From contig JACVCO010000001.1 of the NCBI GenBank assembly GCA_016741995.1, forward strand, positions 1-64,000: a stretch of DNA of 64,000 bases. The letters are read 5' to 3'. This document shows positions 27,369 to 35,620 of this stretch, one piece after another. A model generated the notes under the pieces. It was not told the origin of the DNA, did not search any database, and was given only the letters and a program-made list of their open reading frames with translations. Every line of letters starts with the position of its first letter. Positions within the stretch are counted from its first letter, which is position 1. Position numbers and translations under genes: made by a program. The DNA comes from Hydrogenophaga sp. Its GTDB lineage: Bacteria; Pseudomonadota; Gammaproteobacteria; Burkholderiales; Burkholderiaceae_C.

Positions 27369-28577
27369 TCAACGCATGGCCAGGAGCGTGCTCAGCACCT
27401 GGTCCTGCGTCTTGATGGTCTGGGCGTTGGCCTGGTAGGCGCGCTGGGCGGTCATCATGTTGACCAGCTCGGCGGTGATGTCGACGTTGGAATCTTCCAG
27501 CGCGCCGGCGCGCAACGCGCCGAAGTTGCCGGTGCCGGGTTCGCCGCGCAGCGGTTCGCCCGAGGAGAAGGTGGCCGCCCACATGCCGCCGCTGGAGGGC
27601 TGCAAGCCCTGCGCGTTGCGGAAGTTCACCAGCGCGACCTGGCCGGCCGCGCGCGTTTCGCCGTTGGAGTACTGGCCGGTGACGACGCCGTTCTCGTTGA
27701 TCTTCAGGCCGATGAACTGGCCCGGGCGGTAGCCGTCCTGCTCGAGTTCGGTCACGCCGAAGGCGGTGCCGTACTGCGTGATGTTGTTGAAGTCGAAGTC
27801 GACGTTGAAGGTGCCGTTGGGCGAGGTCAGCGCCAGCGGCGGGATCGTCGTGGTCGCGGTGTCGAGCGAGCCGTCGGCCAGGAAGTTGACCGTGAACGGC
27901 GTGGACAGCGCGGGGTCGGCACCGTTCACGCCGGTGTAGACCTCCCAGCTGTTGTTGCCGACCTTGCGGAAGGCCAGGCTCACCGGGATCTCGATGCCCT
28001 GCGAGTCGAAGGCCACGAGCGAGGTGCCGTAGGTCGTCAGCGGCGTGGGCGGCGTGACCGTGTTCCACACCGGCGCGCGCGCGTCGAGGTTGAACTCGGC
28101 GGTGATCTCGCTGGTCTGCTGCGCGGGAATCGGGCTGGCCGTGGGCAGCGAGAGCGGGATCGGGTTGTAGCTGAGGCGGTTGCCGTCGGGGTCGGTGGGG
28201 TAGCCCATGAGCTGGCCGCCCGCGTTGGTGACGATGTTGCCCTGGTCGTCGAGCTTGAACATGCCGGCACGGCTGTAGCTGGTGGTGCCGTTGGGCATGG
28301 TGAGCTCGAAGAAGCCCGCGCCGTTGATGGCGATGTCCAGGTCGTTCCCGGTGATGGTGATGTTGCCCTGCGTGAACTGCTGCGAGACCGCGGCCACCGA
28401 CACGCCGATGCCCTGGTTGACGCCGCCGGCGGCGTTGACCGAGCTCGCATACACCTCGGCGAACTCGGCGCGCGAGGATTTCATGCCCACGGTGTTGCCG
28501 TTGGCGATGTTGTGGCCGATCACGTCGAGGTTCTTGCTCGCGCTGTTGAGGCCGGAGAGTCCTTGCTGGAATGCCAT
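27369..28577 (-). CDS. flgE: Flagellar hook protein FlgE
   Basis: A 402-residue hook subunit, the same size as E. coli FlgE (402). N-terminal MAFQQGLSGLNSASKNLDVI and GHNIANGNTVGMKSS, a central variable surface domain (about 145-290) and C-terminal VDITAELVNMMTAQRAYQAN are all present. It polymerises on the rod under FlgD capping. A 30-bp gap to flgD contains its Shine-Dalgarno. Confidence 0.96.
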   Translation of the reverse strand: MAFQQGLSGLNSASKNLDVIGHNIANGNTVGMKSSRAEFAEVYASSVNAAGGVNQGIGVSVAAVSQQFTQGNITITGNDLDIAINGAGFFELTMPNGTTSYSRAGMFKLDDQGNIVTNAGGQLMGYPTDPDGNRLSYNPIPLSLPTASPIPAQQTSEITAEFNLDARAPVWNTVTPPTPLTTYGTSLVAFDSQGIEIPVSLAFRKVGNNSWEVYTGVNGADPALSTPFTVNFLADGSLDTATTTIPPLALTSPNGTFNVDFDFNNITQYGTAFGVTELEQDGYRPGQFIGLKINENGVVTGQYSNGETRAAGQVALVNFRNAQGLQPSSGGMWAATFSSGEPLRGEPGTGNFGALRAGALEDSNVDITAELVNMMTAQRAYQANAQTIKTQDQVLSTLLAMR

Positions 28578-28607
28578 GTCGGTTTCCTTGTGACGCGGGA
28601 TATGGGG

Positions 28608-29273
28608 TTACAGGAACGTGGTGATCTTGTCGTGCGAGAGGGTGGTGCCGTCCTGCAGTTCGAGCTGCATGACACCGTCCTTCTGGCCAACCGCCGTCAC
28701 CGTGAGGCGGCTGAATGTGGTGGCGGCCACCGGGGTGCCGCCGTTGGAGGCGCGCACGCGGAAACCGGCCACATCGGTCGGGTTCACGTCGCTGCCGTCC
28801 CAGTTGAAGGAATGCTGGCCGGCGGTGAGGCCACCGAAATCGAGCGTGTCGATCACGGAGCCGTCCTTGCCGATCACGTCGAGCTGCACGTTGCCGGCGG
28901 CGGCCGGCAGGCGGAACGCGCCCTTGCCCACGGTGCCGTCGAAGCCGAGCTGCGTGCCGGCGACGAGCGCCTCGCGGCCGATCAGGGCCACGCCCTGCAT
29001 GGTCTGCATCGCGCTGTACTGCGCGGCCATGCCCTTGAGCGTGGTGTTGAGCGACTCGATGCCCGCGACCGTGTTGATCTGCGTCATCTGCGTCGTCATC
29101 TGCGCGTTGTCCATCGGGTTCATCGGGTCCTGGTTGTTGAGCTGCGCGACGAGCAGCTTCAGGAACCGGTCCTGCGTGGCCTCGGCGTTGGTGGCCGAGG
29201 TGGCGGACTTCGCGGTGGAACTGCCCGGCGTGTTGCCGAGGCCGGACAGATCCAGGGGGTTGGAGAACATCAT
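28608..29273 (-). CDS. flgD: Flagellar hook-capping protein FlgD
   Basis: A 221-residue hook scaffold protein. The conserved N-terminal part has QDRFLKLLVAQLNNQDPMNP and the MTTQMTQINTVAGIESLN helix; the C-terminal half is a FlgD Tudor-like/Ig-like fold with FNWDGSDVNPTD. The ATG at 29273 is followed directly by a second ATG at 29270, and either may be used. It lies between flgC and flgE in the usual order. Confidence 0.95.
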   Translation of the reverse strand: MMFSNPLDLSGLGNTPGSSTAKSATSATNAEATQDRFLKLLVAQLNNQDPMNPMDNAQMTTQMTQINTVAGIESLNTTLKGMAAQYSAMQTMQGVALIGREALVAGTQLGFDGTVGKGAFRLPAAAGNVQLDVIGKDGSVIDTLDFGGLTAGQHSFNWDGSDVNPTDVAGFRVRASNGGTPVAATTFSRLTVTAVGQKDGVMQLELQDGTTLSHDKITTFL

Positions 29274-29309
29274 GGTGCGGGGTTCCTTGGCTTAAGCGTC
29301 AGCGGCGGC

Positions 29310-29714
29310 TCACTGGCCCATCTGCAGCGTCTTGAGCATCAGGCTCTTGGCGGTGTTCATCACCTCGACGTTGTTCTGGTACGAGCGCGAGGCGGAAATC
29401 ATGTTGACCATCTCCTCCACCGGGTTCACGTTGGAGTGCGTCACGTAGCCGTCGGCGTCGGCGCTGGGGTGCTGGGGCGAGAACACGCGGCGGTTGGGCG
29501 CGTCGCTCTCGGTGATGGTCTGCACCTTCACGCCGGCGCTGCCGGGGCCACCCATGGTCTGCGTCTGGAAGTGGATGTGGCGCGCCTTGTAGGCCTGGCC
29601 ATCGGGGCCGGCTACGGCGTCGGCGTTGGCCAGGTTGCTGGCCACCACGTTCAGGCGTTGCTGCTGCGCGCTGATCGCGCTGCCGCTCACGTTGAAGATC
29701 TGGAACATGGACAT
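29310..29714 (-). CDS. flgC: Proximal rod protein FlgC
   Basis: A 134-residue rod subunit (E. coli: 134). N-terminal MSMFQIFNVSGSAISAQQ and LNVVASNLANADAV match the rod signature, and the C-terminal NPVEEMVNMISASRSYQNNV is the typical end. It follows flgB after 16 bp, with flgD 36 bp downstream. Confidence 0.96.
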   Translation of the reverse strand: MSMFQIFNVSGSAISAQQQRLNVVASNLANADAVAGPDGQAYKARHIHFQTQTMGGPGSAGVKVQTITESDAPNRRVFSPQHPSADADGYVTHSNVNPVEEMVNMISASRSYQNNVEVMNTAKSLMLKTLQMGQ

Positions 29715-29730
29715 GGCGGGGTCCTTTCAA

Positions 29731-30132
29731 TCACTGGCCGGTGATGGCGCTGAGCATGGTCTTCACATGACCATTGATGAACCGCAGCGTGGATTCGTAG
29801 CGGATCGTGTTGTCCACGAAGGACGCGCGCTCGCGGTCCAGGTCGACGGAGTTGCCGTCCTGCGAGGGTTGCGTCTGCACCGCGTAGCCGAGCTTCGGGT
29901 CGCCGCCCGGGCGCGCGCCCACGCTGTTGAAGTGGCGCGCGTCGGTGGTGGCCGCGGGGCCGGCGGCGCTGCCGCTGGCGCTCTTGAGCGCGGCGGCGAA
30001 ATCGAAATCGCGCGCGGTGTAGCCGGGCGTGTCGGCGTTGGCGATGTTGCTGGCGATCACCTGCTGGCGCTGCGAACGCAGCACCAGCGCCTTGGCATGG
30101 AAATCCAGCCGGTCGGTCATCTGTTCGAGCAT
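29731..30132 (-). CDS. flgB: Proximal rod protein FlgB
   Basis: A 133-residue rod subunit starting MLEQMTDRLDFHAKALVLR with the signature QQVIASNIANADTPGYTARD. It is the first gene of the minus-strand flgB-L operon. The ATG at 30132 is chosen because GAGGTGA stands just upstream at good spacing and gives the family N-terminus; a GTG at 30138 is a two-residue-longer alternative. Its promoter region (30133-30322) is shared with flgA. Confidence 0.95.
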   Translation of the reverse strand: MLEQMTDRLDFHAKALVLRSQRQQVIASNIANADTPGYTARDFDFAAALKSASGSAAGPAATTDARHFNSVGARPGGDPKLGYAVQTQPSQDGNSVDLDRERASFVDNTIRYESTLRFINGHVKTMLSAITGQ

Positions 30133-30201
30133 GGTCACCTCGCAAGCGGTGGTGTCGGGGCCGGTCTCGGAAGGGGTCCGGGACCGGGGCTTGGCGCATT
30201 G

Positions 30202-30227
30202 TCAAAAGACTTGAGGGCAGCCGATGA
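30202..30227 (+). promoter_or_regulatory. Weak sigma-28-like element upstream of flgA
   Basis: TCAAAAGA (30202-30209) and GCCGATGA (30220-30227) resemble the sigma-28 hexamer pair, but the spacer is 10 rather than 11 bp. It points toward flgA. It is weaker than the other sigma-28 sites in the window. Confidence 0.3.
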
Positions 30228-30230
30228 GCG

Positions 30231-30257
30231 GAACAGCGGGGTGCAAAACCGGCATTT
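30231..30257. promoter_or_regulatory. Putative FlhD4C2 box in the flgB/flgA divergent region
   Basis: GAACAGCG (30231-30238), an 11-bp spacer, then CGGCATTT (30250-30257). Against the enterobacterial half-sites AAATAGCG and CGCTATTT, 12 of 16 positions agree, with the consensus spacing. It is centrally placed to serve both flgB and flgA as class II promoters. Confidence 0.5.
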
Positions 30258-30322
30258 CCCGGCTTAGCGGCGGCGGCACGCTTCTAGAGTGACTGCCTGT
30301 GTCCGAGCCCCTGGAGAGCGCC

Positions 30323-31048
30323 ATGAACCGCCCCGCCCTGCGCCTTTTATTCACCGTGAGCTTCGGCCTCGTGCTGCTGGCCGCCGCCGCGAGCGCGCGC
30401 GCCAACCCCGCCGCCGGCCTGGAGCAGCTCGCGCGCGATTTCCTGCAACCCGCGGTGGAGCAGGCCCTGGCCGAACAGGCCGGCATGCCCCTGCGCGCCG
30501 AGGTGGTGATGGGCAACCTGGACAACCGCCTCCGCCTGGCGCCGTGCAACGGCATCGAGCCCTTCCTGCCCCCGGGTGGGCGGCTCTGGGGCCGCAGCCG
30601 CGTGGGCCTGCGCTGTGTGGACGGCCCCACGCGCTGGAGCGTCTACATCCCCGTCACCGTGCAGGCCTTCGGGCCGGCCTGGGTGCTCAAGGCCCCGGTG
30701 CCCGCGGGCACTACCCTCACTCAAGAACACGCCGAACGCGCCGAAGTGGACTGGGCGGCCCATCCGTCGATGGCGCTGGCCCTGCCGGAACGCTGGGTCG
30801 GCCTGCAGGCGGCCTACGCCCTCACCCCGGGCCAGGTCATCCGCGAGAACATGGTGCGCGCACCCCAGGCTTTCGAGTCGGGTACGCCAGTGAAAGTGAG
30901 CGCCAACGGCCGCGGCTTTGCCGTGACGGTGGTGGGCCAGGCGCTGAGCACCGGCCACGTGGGCCAGGCCGCCCGCGTGCGCCTGCCCAGCGGCCGTGTG
31001 GTCAGCGGCACGGTGCGTGCCGACCAGACGGTGGAACTGCCCCTCTGA
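30323..31048 (+). CDS. flgA: Flagellar P-ring assembly chaperone FlgA
   Basis: A 241-residue periplasmic protein. It has a signal peptide (1-28, ending ASARAN) and a C-terminal SAF/FlgA domain with VLKAPVPAGTTLT, LTPGQVIRENMVRAP and GRGFAVTVVGQALSTGHVG. It assists P-ring (FlgI) assembly. The start at 30323 has GGAGAG upstream; an in-frame start at 30299 would precede the signal peptide. It is transcribed divergently from flgB and followed by flgM under a separate promoter. Confidence 0.94.
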   Translation: MNRPALRLLFTVSFGLVLLAAAASARANPAAGLEQLARDFLQPAVEQALAEQAGMPLRAEVVMGNLDNRLRLAPCNGIEPFLPPGGRLWGRSRVGLRCVDGPTRWSVYIPVTVQAFGPAWVLKAPVPAGTTLTQEHAERAEVDWAAHPSMALALPERWVGLQAAYALTPGQVIRENMVRAPQAFESGTPVKVSANGRGFAVTVVGQALSTGHVGQAARVRLPSGRVVSGTVRADQTVELPL

Positions 31049-31101
31049 CGGCGCGTGGCCCCCACCGACAGATGAACGGTAGAAAAACTGCCTCAAAACC
31101 C

Positions 31102-31128
31102 TAAAGTTCCGGAGATCGAGACCGATAC
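31102..31128 (+). promoter_or_regulatory. Sigma-28 (FliA) promoter of flgM
   Basis: TAAAGTTC (-35, 31102-31109), an 11-bp spacer and ACCGATAC (-10, 31121-31128) closely match the FliA consensus TAAAGTTT-N11-GCCGATAA. It lies 40 bp before the flgM ATG. This would place flgM under FliA control, giving the known feedback loop. Confidence 0.8.
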
Positions 31129-31168
31129 AGCAACGACATGGCCCCGAAACCGGGGCACGGAGCGTGAC

Positions 31169-31474
31169 ATGAAAGTCGATTCCTCTAGCGATTCCTACAT
31201 TGGCAGCGTCGCCGGTGGCCCCCAGAAGGTGGCTGCCCAGCCGAGCGCGCCCGTCGAAGGCGCCGCGAAGCAGGCCCCGGGCACCCCGCAGCCGGGCGTG
31301 ACGGTCACGCTCTCGTCCACCGCCAACGCCGGCGGCGGCGATGTGTTCAACAGCGAGAAGGTGGAGGCCATGAAACAGGCCATCGCCAGCGGCACGTTCA
31401 AGGTCAACCCGGAAGCCATCGCCGACAAGCTGCTCGCCAACGCGGCCGAAATGCTCAACGCCGGCCGCGCCTGA
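31169..31474 (+). CDS. flgM: Anti-sigma-28 factor FlgM
   Basis: A 101-residue protein with a disordered N-terminal half rich in Ser, Ala, Pro and Gly, and the conserved C-terminal FliA-binding region VFNSEKVEAMKQAIASGTFK followed by VNPEAIADKLL. It sequesters FliA until the hook is finished and is then exported through the flagellar channel. It is preceded by a strong FliA promoter (31102-31128) and followed 11 bp later by flgN. Confidence 0.94.
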   Translation: MKVDSSSDSYIGSVAGGPQKVAAQPSAPVEGAAKQAPGTPQPGVTVTLSSTANAGGGDVFNSEKVEAMKQAIASGTFKVNPEAIADKLLANAAEMLNAGRA

Positions 31475-31485
31475 GACCCCGCCCC

Positions 31486-31830
31486 ATGACCCTCCCCGCC
31501 CAGCCCGCCCACACCTGGATCGCCCAGCTTCACGGGCACCTGGACGGGCTGGAGCGCGCCCTGCTGCAAGGCGACGCCCCCGGCGTGGAGCGTGGCAGCG
31601 CCGCCGTGCAGGCCGCGCTGCAGCAAGCCCCCCGCACCCTGGACCTGCGCGGCGCCGACGCCGATGCCCTGCAATCGGCCGCGCAACGCTTCACCCACCT
31701 GCGCGCCGCCACGCTGCGCGCCGGCGCACTCAACGAGCGCGCCCTGGGCAGCCTGCTGCCCGACCACCTGCAAAAGCCCACCTACCAAGGCCTGGGCAAA
31801 GCGGGTGGACGCCGCCACGCGGCGGCGTAA
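31486..31830 (+). CDS. flgN: FlgN-like export chaperone
   Basis: A 114-residue, mostly helical protein identified chiefly by position after flgM and by its general pattern: an N-terminal amphipathic helix (IAQLHGHLDGLERALLQGD) and a second helix (ALQSAAQRFTHLRAATLRAG). FlgN chaperones FlgK and FlgL before export. It is shorter than E. coli FlgN (138). Sequence conservation in this family is low, so the call depends on synteny. Confidence 0.75.
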   Translation: MTLPAQPAHTWIAQLHGHLDGLERALLQGDAPGVERGSAAVQAALQQAPRTLDLRGADADALQSAAQRFTHLRAATLRAGALNERALGSLLPDHLQKPTYQGLGKAGGRRHAAA

Positions 31831-31858
31831 CCCCACTCCCCATCCCCCCGCCACTCAT

Positions 31859-31873
31859 CCATCCTGAGGATGG
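31859..31873 (+). terminator. Small hairpin after flgN
   Basis: CCATCC-TGA-GGATGG forms a 6-bp stem in the 102-bp gap after flgN. A GC-rich hairpin (ACGCCGCC-ACGC-GGCGGCGT, 31809-31828) also covers the flgN end. Neither has a T-run, so termination is only possible. Confidence 0.3.
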
Positions 31874-31932
31874 GCGCGGCGTCGCGCCCGCTCTAATCTC
31901 CGTGCTCTTTCCTGTGTGCAGGAGCGAGCCGC

Positions 31933-33891
31933 ATGAAGAAGACCGCCGTCGTCGTCGTGCATGGCGTGGGAGACCCCCTGCCGGGCGATGCCATGGAAAG
32001 CCTGGTGCAAGGGCTCAGCGCCTGGGGATGGCGCGAAGTCGCCTCGCGGCGCATCGAGCACGTTCCCGAACCCGCCACCAGCGCCACCCTTTCGCCGCTG
32101 GTACAGACCTTCCCGGTGTCGTCCACCGCCATCCGGCAAGAGGCCACAGGCAACGAGCTGCACCTGCGCGAGGTGTACTGGGGCGATCTGTCGCGGGTGC
32201 GTGGCAGCGTCGTCGCCCTGCTGCTGGCCCTGTTCGACCTGATCTTCGGCCTGCGCCATTTCGTGGGCGCGGCCGCCGACGACGCGACGCGCCAGACCCA
32301 GGGCAACGGCCGGCTCGTCCGGCTCGGTGTGGCCCTCACCCGGGGCTGCTGCGAGTTCGCCCTGTCGGTGGTGCGCGGGCCGATGGTGGCCTTCAACCTG
32401 CTGGCCGCGATCACCTGCCTCTTCTATGTGATGGCGAGGCCACTGCACACGACGTCCGCGCAAGACGCGCTGCTGGCCAGCGTGGCGGGCGCCATCGTGC
32501 TGGCCTGGGCCGCGTGGTTGCTGCACAGGCACGCCAGCCACTTGCAGTGGTCACCACAAACGGGCCGTTCCCTGGGCATCGCGGGCATCGCCGGGCTCGT
32601 GCTGGCGCTCTGGGCTGTCTGGTGGTTGCCACCCTTTTCCATTCAGGCGGTCGTCGAGCGCATCACGTCGGCCATGAGCGTGGGCGCCGCCATGATGGGA
32701 ACCGCCGCCGTGCTCGCCATGCTGATGTGCCTGGGCACGCTCTGCCTGCACCAGCGTTTCCAGTTGCAGAGCGCACTGCAGCGCGCGATGACGGTGATGC
32801 TGTTCTGCACCACGTTCTCCATCGGTCTGTTCACGTTCTTCGTCATCCTGGGCTGGCTGGCCCTGATCGAACTGCTGAAGGACGGCTTCGGCAACAGCTA
32901 CCGCGCGCATGCGCTGGCCGATCGCATCGACTGCGGCATCCACCTGTTCCCGATGGTGGCGCTCACCTTCATCGTGGTGGGGGTCTGTTACCTGGTCATC
33001 CACTGGACGAACCGCAGCCACATGCGCCACCGCTACATCGTGAGCCCCCTGGTGATCTCGGTGTTCCTGGCCATGACCTGCGTCACGGGCGTGATCTTCG
33101 TTTTCATGATCAACATCCTGGAAAGTGTCGGCGGCTGCCAGTTGCCGGTGCCCGAGGCCATGGACCGCCCCATCGACCAATGGGTGGTCCGCATCGTTTC
33201 CTGGCTGGAAGCGGGCAAGGCCCTCTTCATCGGCGCCGGTGTGGCGCTGCCGGCCCTGCTGGTGGCCAACCGCGCGCACCTGCTGTCGGCCCTCGATCTG
33301 GTGCTCGACGTGCTGGCCCACTTCCGGGTGGATGAGACCGATCCCGCACCGAGGGCGGTGCGCCGCCAATGGGAGAGAACCCTCGCGCGCTTTCGGCTGG
33401 TGGTGGAACAGACCCTGCGCGACACCGGTGCGGAACGGCTCATCGTCGTGTCGCACAGCCAGGGAACCACGATCTCGCTGCAGGGCCTGGGCATGTTGGT
33501 GGTGCAGGACGACCCATGGCAACCCGCGGTCAAGCGCCCGAATCTCGAGCTCGGGCTCATCACCATGGGCTGCCCGCTGGACCACCTGTACCGCCATTAC
33601 TTCCCTGCGCGCTACGCGTTGCGGGCGGATGCCGATGCGCGCGCCGACTGGTGGCACAACATCCACCGGGCCGACGATTTCATCGGCACCGACGTGCAGG
33701 GCCTGGGCAACGGCTACCCGGTGAACACCTCGGTGGGCCCGCGGGGCCACACCGACTACTGGCGCGACGCCGAGGTGCTGGTTCACATCGTCGGGCGGCT
33801 CGATGGCGCGGCACCGCCACCGAAGCCCGCGGACCCTCAGTCCGGCGGCCCTTTGAGCTCCACCCCGTTGCCCTCCGGGTCCGTCACGTAG
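31933..33891 (+). CDS. Membrane-embedded alpha/beta hydrolase-like protein, function unknown
   Basis: A 652-residue protein. The first strand and turn of an alpha/beta hydrolase (AVVVVHGVGDP, residues about 5-15) are separated from the nucleophile elbow (VSHSQGT, S509) by about 490 residues holding at least seven hydrophobic segments (about 95-115, 140-160, 178-195, 215-233, 245-268, 285-310, 335-355, 370-392). A second cytosolic part follows with TMGCPLDHLYRHYFP and HTDYW, which may carry the acid and histidine. It could be a lipase/esterase acting at the membrane. The Shine-Dalgarno GGAGC is good. The 3' end overlaps the convergent VOC gene by 55 bp. I do not recognise a named family. Confidence 0.75.
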   Translation: MKKTAVVVVHGVGDPLPGDAMESLVQGLSAWGWREVASRRIEHVPEPATSATLSPLVQTFPVSSTAIRQEATGNELHLREVYWGDLSRVRGSVVALLLALFDLIFGLRHFVGAAADDATRQTQGNGRLVRLGVALTRGCCEFALSVVRGPMVAFNLLAAITCLFYVMARPLHTTSAQDALLASVAGAIVLAWAAWLLHRHASHLQWSPQTGRSLGIAGIAGLVLALWAVWWLPPFSIQAVVERITSAMSVGAAMMGTAAVLAMLMCLGTLCLHQRFQLQSALQRAMTVMLFCTTFSIGLFTFFVILGWLALIELLKDGFGNSYRAHALADRIDCGIHLFPMVALTFIVVGVCYLVIHWTNRSHMRHRYIVSPLVISVFLAMTCVTGVIFVFMINILESVGGCQLPVPEAMDRPIDQWVVRIVSWLEAGKALFIGAGVALPALLVANRAHLLSALDLVLDVLAHFRVDETDPAPRAVRRQWERTLARFRLVVEQTLRDTGAERLIVVSHSQGTTISLQGLGMLVVQDDPWQPAVKRPNLELGLITMGCPLDHLYRHYFPARYALRADADARADWWHNIHRADDFIGTDVQGLGNGYPVNTSVGPRGHTDYWRDAEVLVHIVGRLDGAAPPPKPADPQSGGPLSSTPLPSGSVT

Positions 33892-34241
33892 ATCGACGGC
33901 CCTTCGCCTTCGGCGCCGAAGCGTTGCTCCACGGGCCCGACGAGCAGGTCGTGCTGCGCAAAGTGCGCGCCGATCAGCTCGGGGTCGAACGGCTCGACCC
34001 GCAGGCAGAAGTGATCGAGGTTGCGGCCCTCGCGGCCCGCGGCGGCGCCCCCGGCGCGGCCCAGCTCGCCATCCACCGGCACCAGGTCGATCAGCGCCGA
34101 GCCCGCGCGCAGCTGGACCAGGCCGATGTCGTCGCGGCGGCGTTCGACGGTGCAACCCAGCACGTCGACATAAAAGCCCAGCATGCGCGGCAGGTCGCTG
34201 ACGCGCAGCACGAGGTGGTCGAGGGTGATCAGGCGGAACAT
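33837..34241 (-). CDS. VOC-superfamily (glyoxalase/bleomycin-resistance-like) protein
   Basis: A 134-residue protein with one VOC module pair: LDHLVLRVSDLPRMLGFYVDVLG at the start and DHFCLRV...YVTDPEGNGVELKG at the end. Candidate metal ligands are the first His (DHLVLRV), the second His (DHFCLRV) and the final Glu (GNGVEL). It is similar to small virulence-associated or dioxygenase-like VOC proteins; the substrate is unknown. The ATG at 34241 gives the family N-terminus; a GTG at 34268 forms GTGA with the upstream GGCT-like gene and is a real alternative. The 3' end overlaps the convergent hydrolase gene. Confidence 0.86.
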   Translation of the reverse strand: MFRLITLDHLVLRVSDLPRMLGFYVDVLGCTVERRRDDIGLVQLRAGSALIDLVPVDGELGRAGGAAAGREGRNLDHFCLRVEPFDPELIGAHFAQHDLLVGPVEQRFGAEGEGPSIYVTDPEGNGVELKGPPD

Positions 34242-34264
34242 GCGTTTCACGCCGGCCCTTGCAC

Positions 34265-34675
34265 TCACCAGCGGAGGGCCTTGGCGTGCTCCATCGTGTA
34301 CTCGGCGATCGGCCCCGGGTGGGGGCCGCCACGGCCGAGCAAAGCGGCATCCTGAACGTAGACGAAGGCCGGGGTCAAGCGATCGGGTGTGTCGATCGGA
34401 AACACGTCGATGGTGACGCGCTGGTAGCCACCGGGCTCACCGATGCGTTCCAGCGCATCCATCGCGGCCAGCGCCGCGCCGTCCACCTCGAACAACTGCC
34501 CGCGCACCGGCAGGCCCGCGCCGGGTTGCAGGAACAGGCAGGGCAGCACCGAATCGACCAGGTGCAGCGGGTAGGCCTGCGCGGTGCGGTACTCGCCGGG
34601 CACGCGGCGGCCGCGGTTGACGGGGTGGTTGGGGTAGCCCTCTTTGAGCGAGCCGTAGACGAAGAGCAGGGTCAT
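34265..34675 (-). CDS. Gamma-glutamylcyclotransferase (GGCT/AIG2-like) family protein
   Basis: A 136-residue protein with the family opening LLFVYGSLKEGYPNH (the YGSLK loop binds the gamma-glutamyl moiety) and a following GQLFEVDGAALAAMDALE with a candidate catalytic glutamate. Family members release 5-oxoproline from gamma-glutamyl compounds. The start at 34675 is chosen because the strand begins there; an ATG at 34702 adds nine residues. It is probably co-transcribed with the VOC gene downstream and the lipoprotein gene upstream (13-bp gap). Confidence 0.87.
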   Translation of the reverse strand: MTLLFVYGSLKEGYPNHPVNRGRRVPGEYRTAQAYPLHLVDSVLPCLFLQPGAGLPVRGQLFEVDGAALAAMDALERIGEPGGYQRVTIDVFPIDTPDRLTPAFVYVQDAALLGRGGPHPGPIAEYTMEHAKALRW

Positions 34676-34688
34676 GGGGCCCGGCACC

Positions 34689-35459
34689 TCACCGCTGGAC
34701 ATCGGCCGACTGAAGCGTGTAGCGGCTGGTCGATCGCGCGCTGGTGTACTCGGTCTGGAACGCCACCCCGAGGTCGGCGATCCACACGAACTTCATCTTG
34801 TTGACGACCACGCCGTTCTGGTCCGTGCGGGTGCAGTCGATGGGAATGCCGGACCCGGTGAAGCCGGCAAAGACGGTGGAGGCCGGCACGGGCTGGCCCG
34901 CGGTGCAGACGCGCTTCTCGTAGGTGAATCCCGTCACCTGGGGGGTGAAGCCGGTCCGGGCCTCGATGGTGTAGGTGCCGCCGGTTTTCGGCTGGCCCAG
35001 CGCCCGATCGAAACGGATCAACTCCTTGGTGTCCAGCGGGTGTTCGGCGTTGGCCCGGTCGAGGAAGGTGGTCTGCGCCCGCAGCACATAGATGCCCGCG
35101 AACGTGAGAACGAGGTTGACCCGGTACGGCACACCGTTGCGCGAGTACTCGGTGCGCTGCTGCATGTAGCCGTTGCCCGCGTTCGTGAGCGTGTTGTTCG
35201 ACTCGGCCTGCACGCTGCGGCCCTCTTCCTCGATCTGGGCCAGCACGCGGTACTGGATCTGGCGGAAGGGCGCCGACAGTGGCTCCCCCTTGTCCACCTG
35301 GGCGCGCACCGGCGGCGCCAGTTGCGCGGCGGTGAACTGCTCGGCCATGTAGGCATTGCTGTTGGTCACGACGGTCCGGGTGTCGACGGCGGCGCAGCCA
35401 CCGAGCACCGCGGCAAGGGACAACAGGAGGACGCGCAAGCGCAGGCTGGGGTGCGGCAT
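34689..35459 (-). CDS. Hypothetical lipoprotein
   Basis: A 256-residue predicted lipoprotein. The signal LLLSLAAVLGGC gives a lipobox (LGGC) with the acylated Cys near residue 22. The mature part is soluble, with no recognised domain; it contains regularly spaced hydrophobic strands (YRVNLVLTFAGIYVLRAQ) and two further cysteines (RVCTAG, IDCTR) that might pair. A periplasmic location is inferred. A 161-bp gap without a convincing ORF separates it from the cupin gene upstream. Confidence 0.7.
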   Translation of the reverse strand: MPHPSLRLRVLLLSLAAVLGGCAAVDTRTVVTNSNAYMAEQFTAAQLAPPVRAQVDKGEPLSAPFRQIQYRVLAQIEEEGRSVQAESNNTLTNAGNGYMQQRTEYSRNGVPYRVNLVLTFAGIYVLRAQTTFLDRANAEHPLDTKELIRFDRALGQPKTGGTYTIEARTGFTPQVTGFTYEKRVCTAGQPVPASTVFAGFTGSGIPIDCTRTDQNGVVVNKMKFVWIADLGVAFQTEYTSARSTSRYTLQSADVQR

Positions 35460-35620
35460 GTTGGAGGGGGTTGGAGGGTTGTTCGGCGGGGGAAAGGCCG
35501 CCGGCATTGTCGCCATCGGCCCTGGCCCCGCCAAGCGGACCGTTGCGCCCGGCCCACCCCCGACCGCCCCATCGGTGCACGCCCGTGGCCAAGCCAGGGC
35601 GGGCGCCAAGGCGCGCTGGC

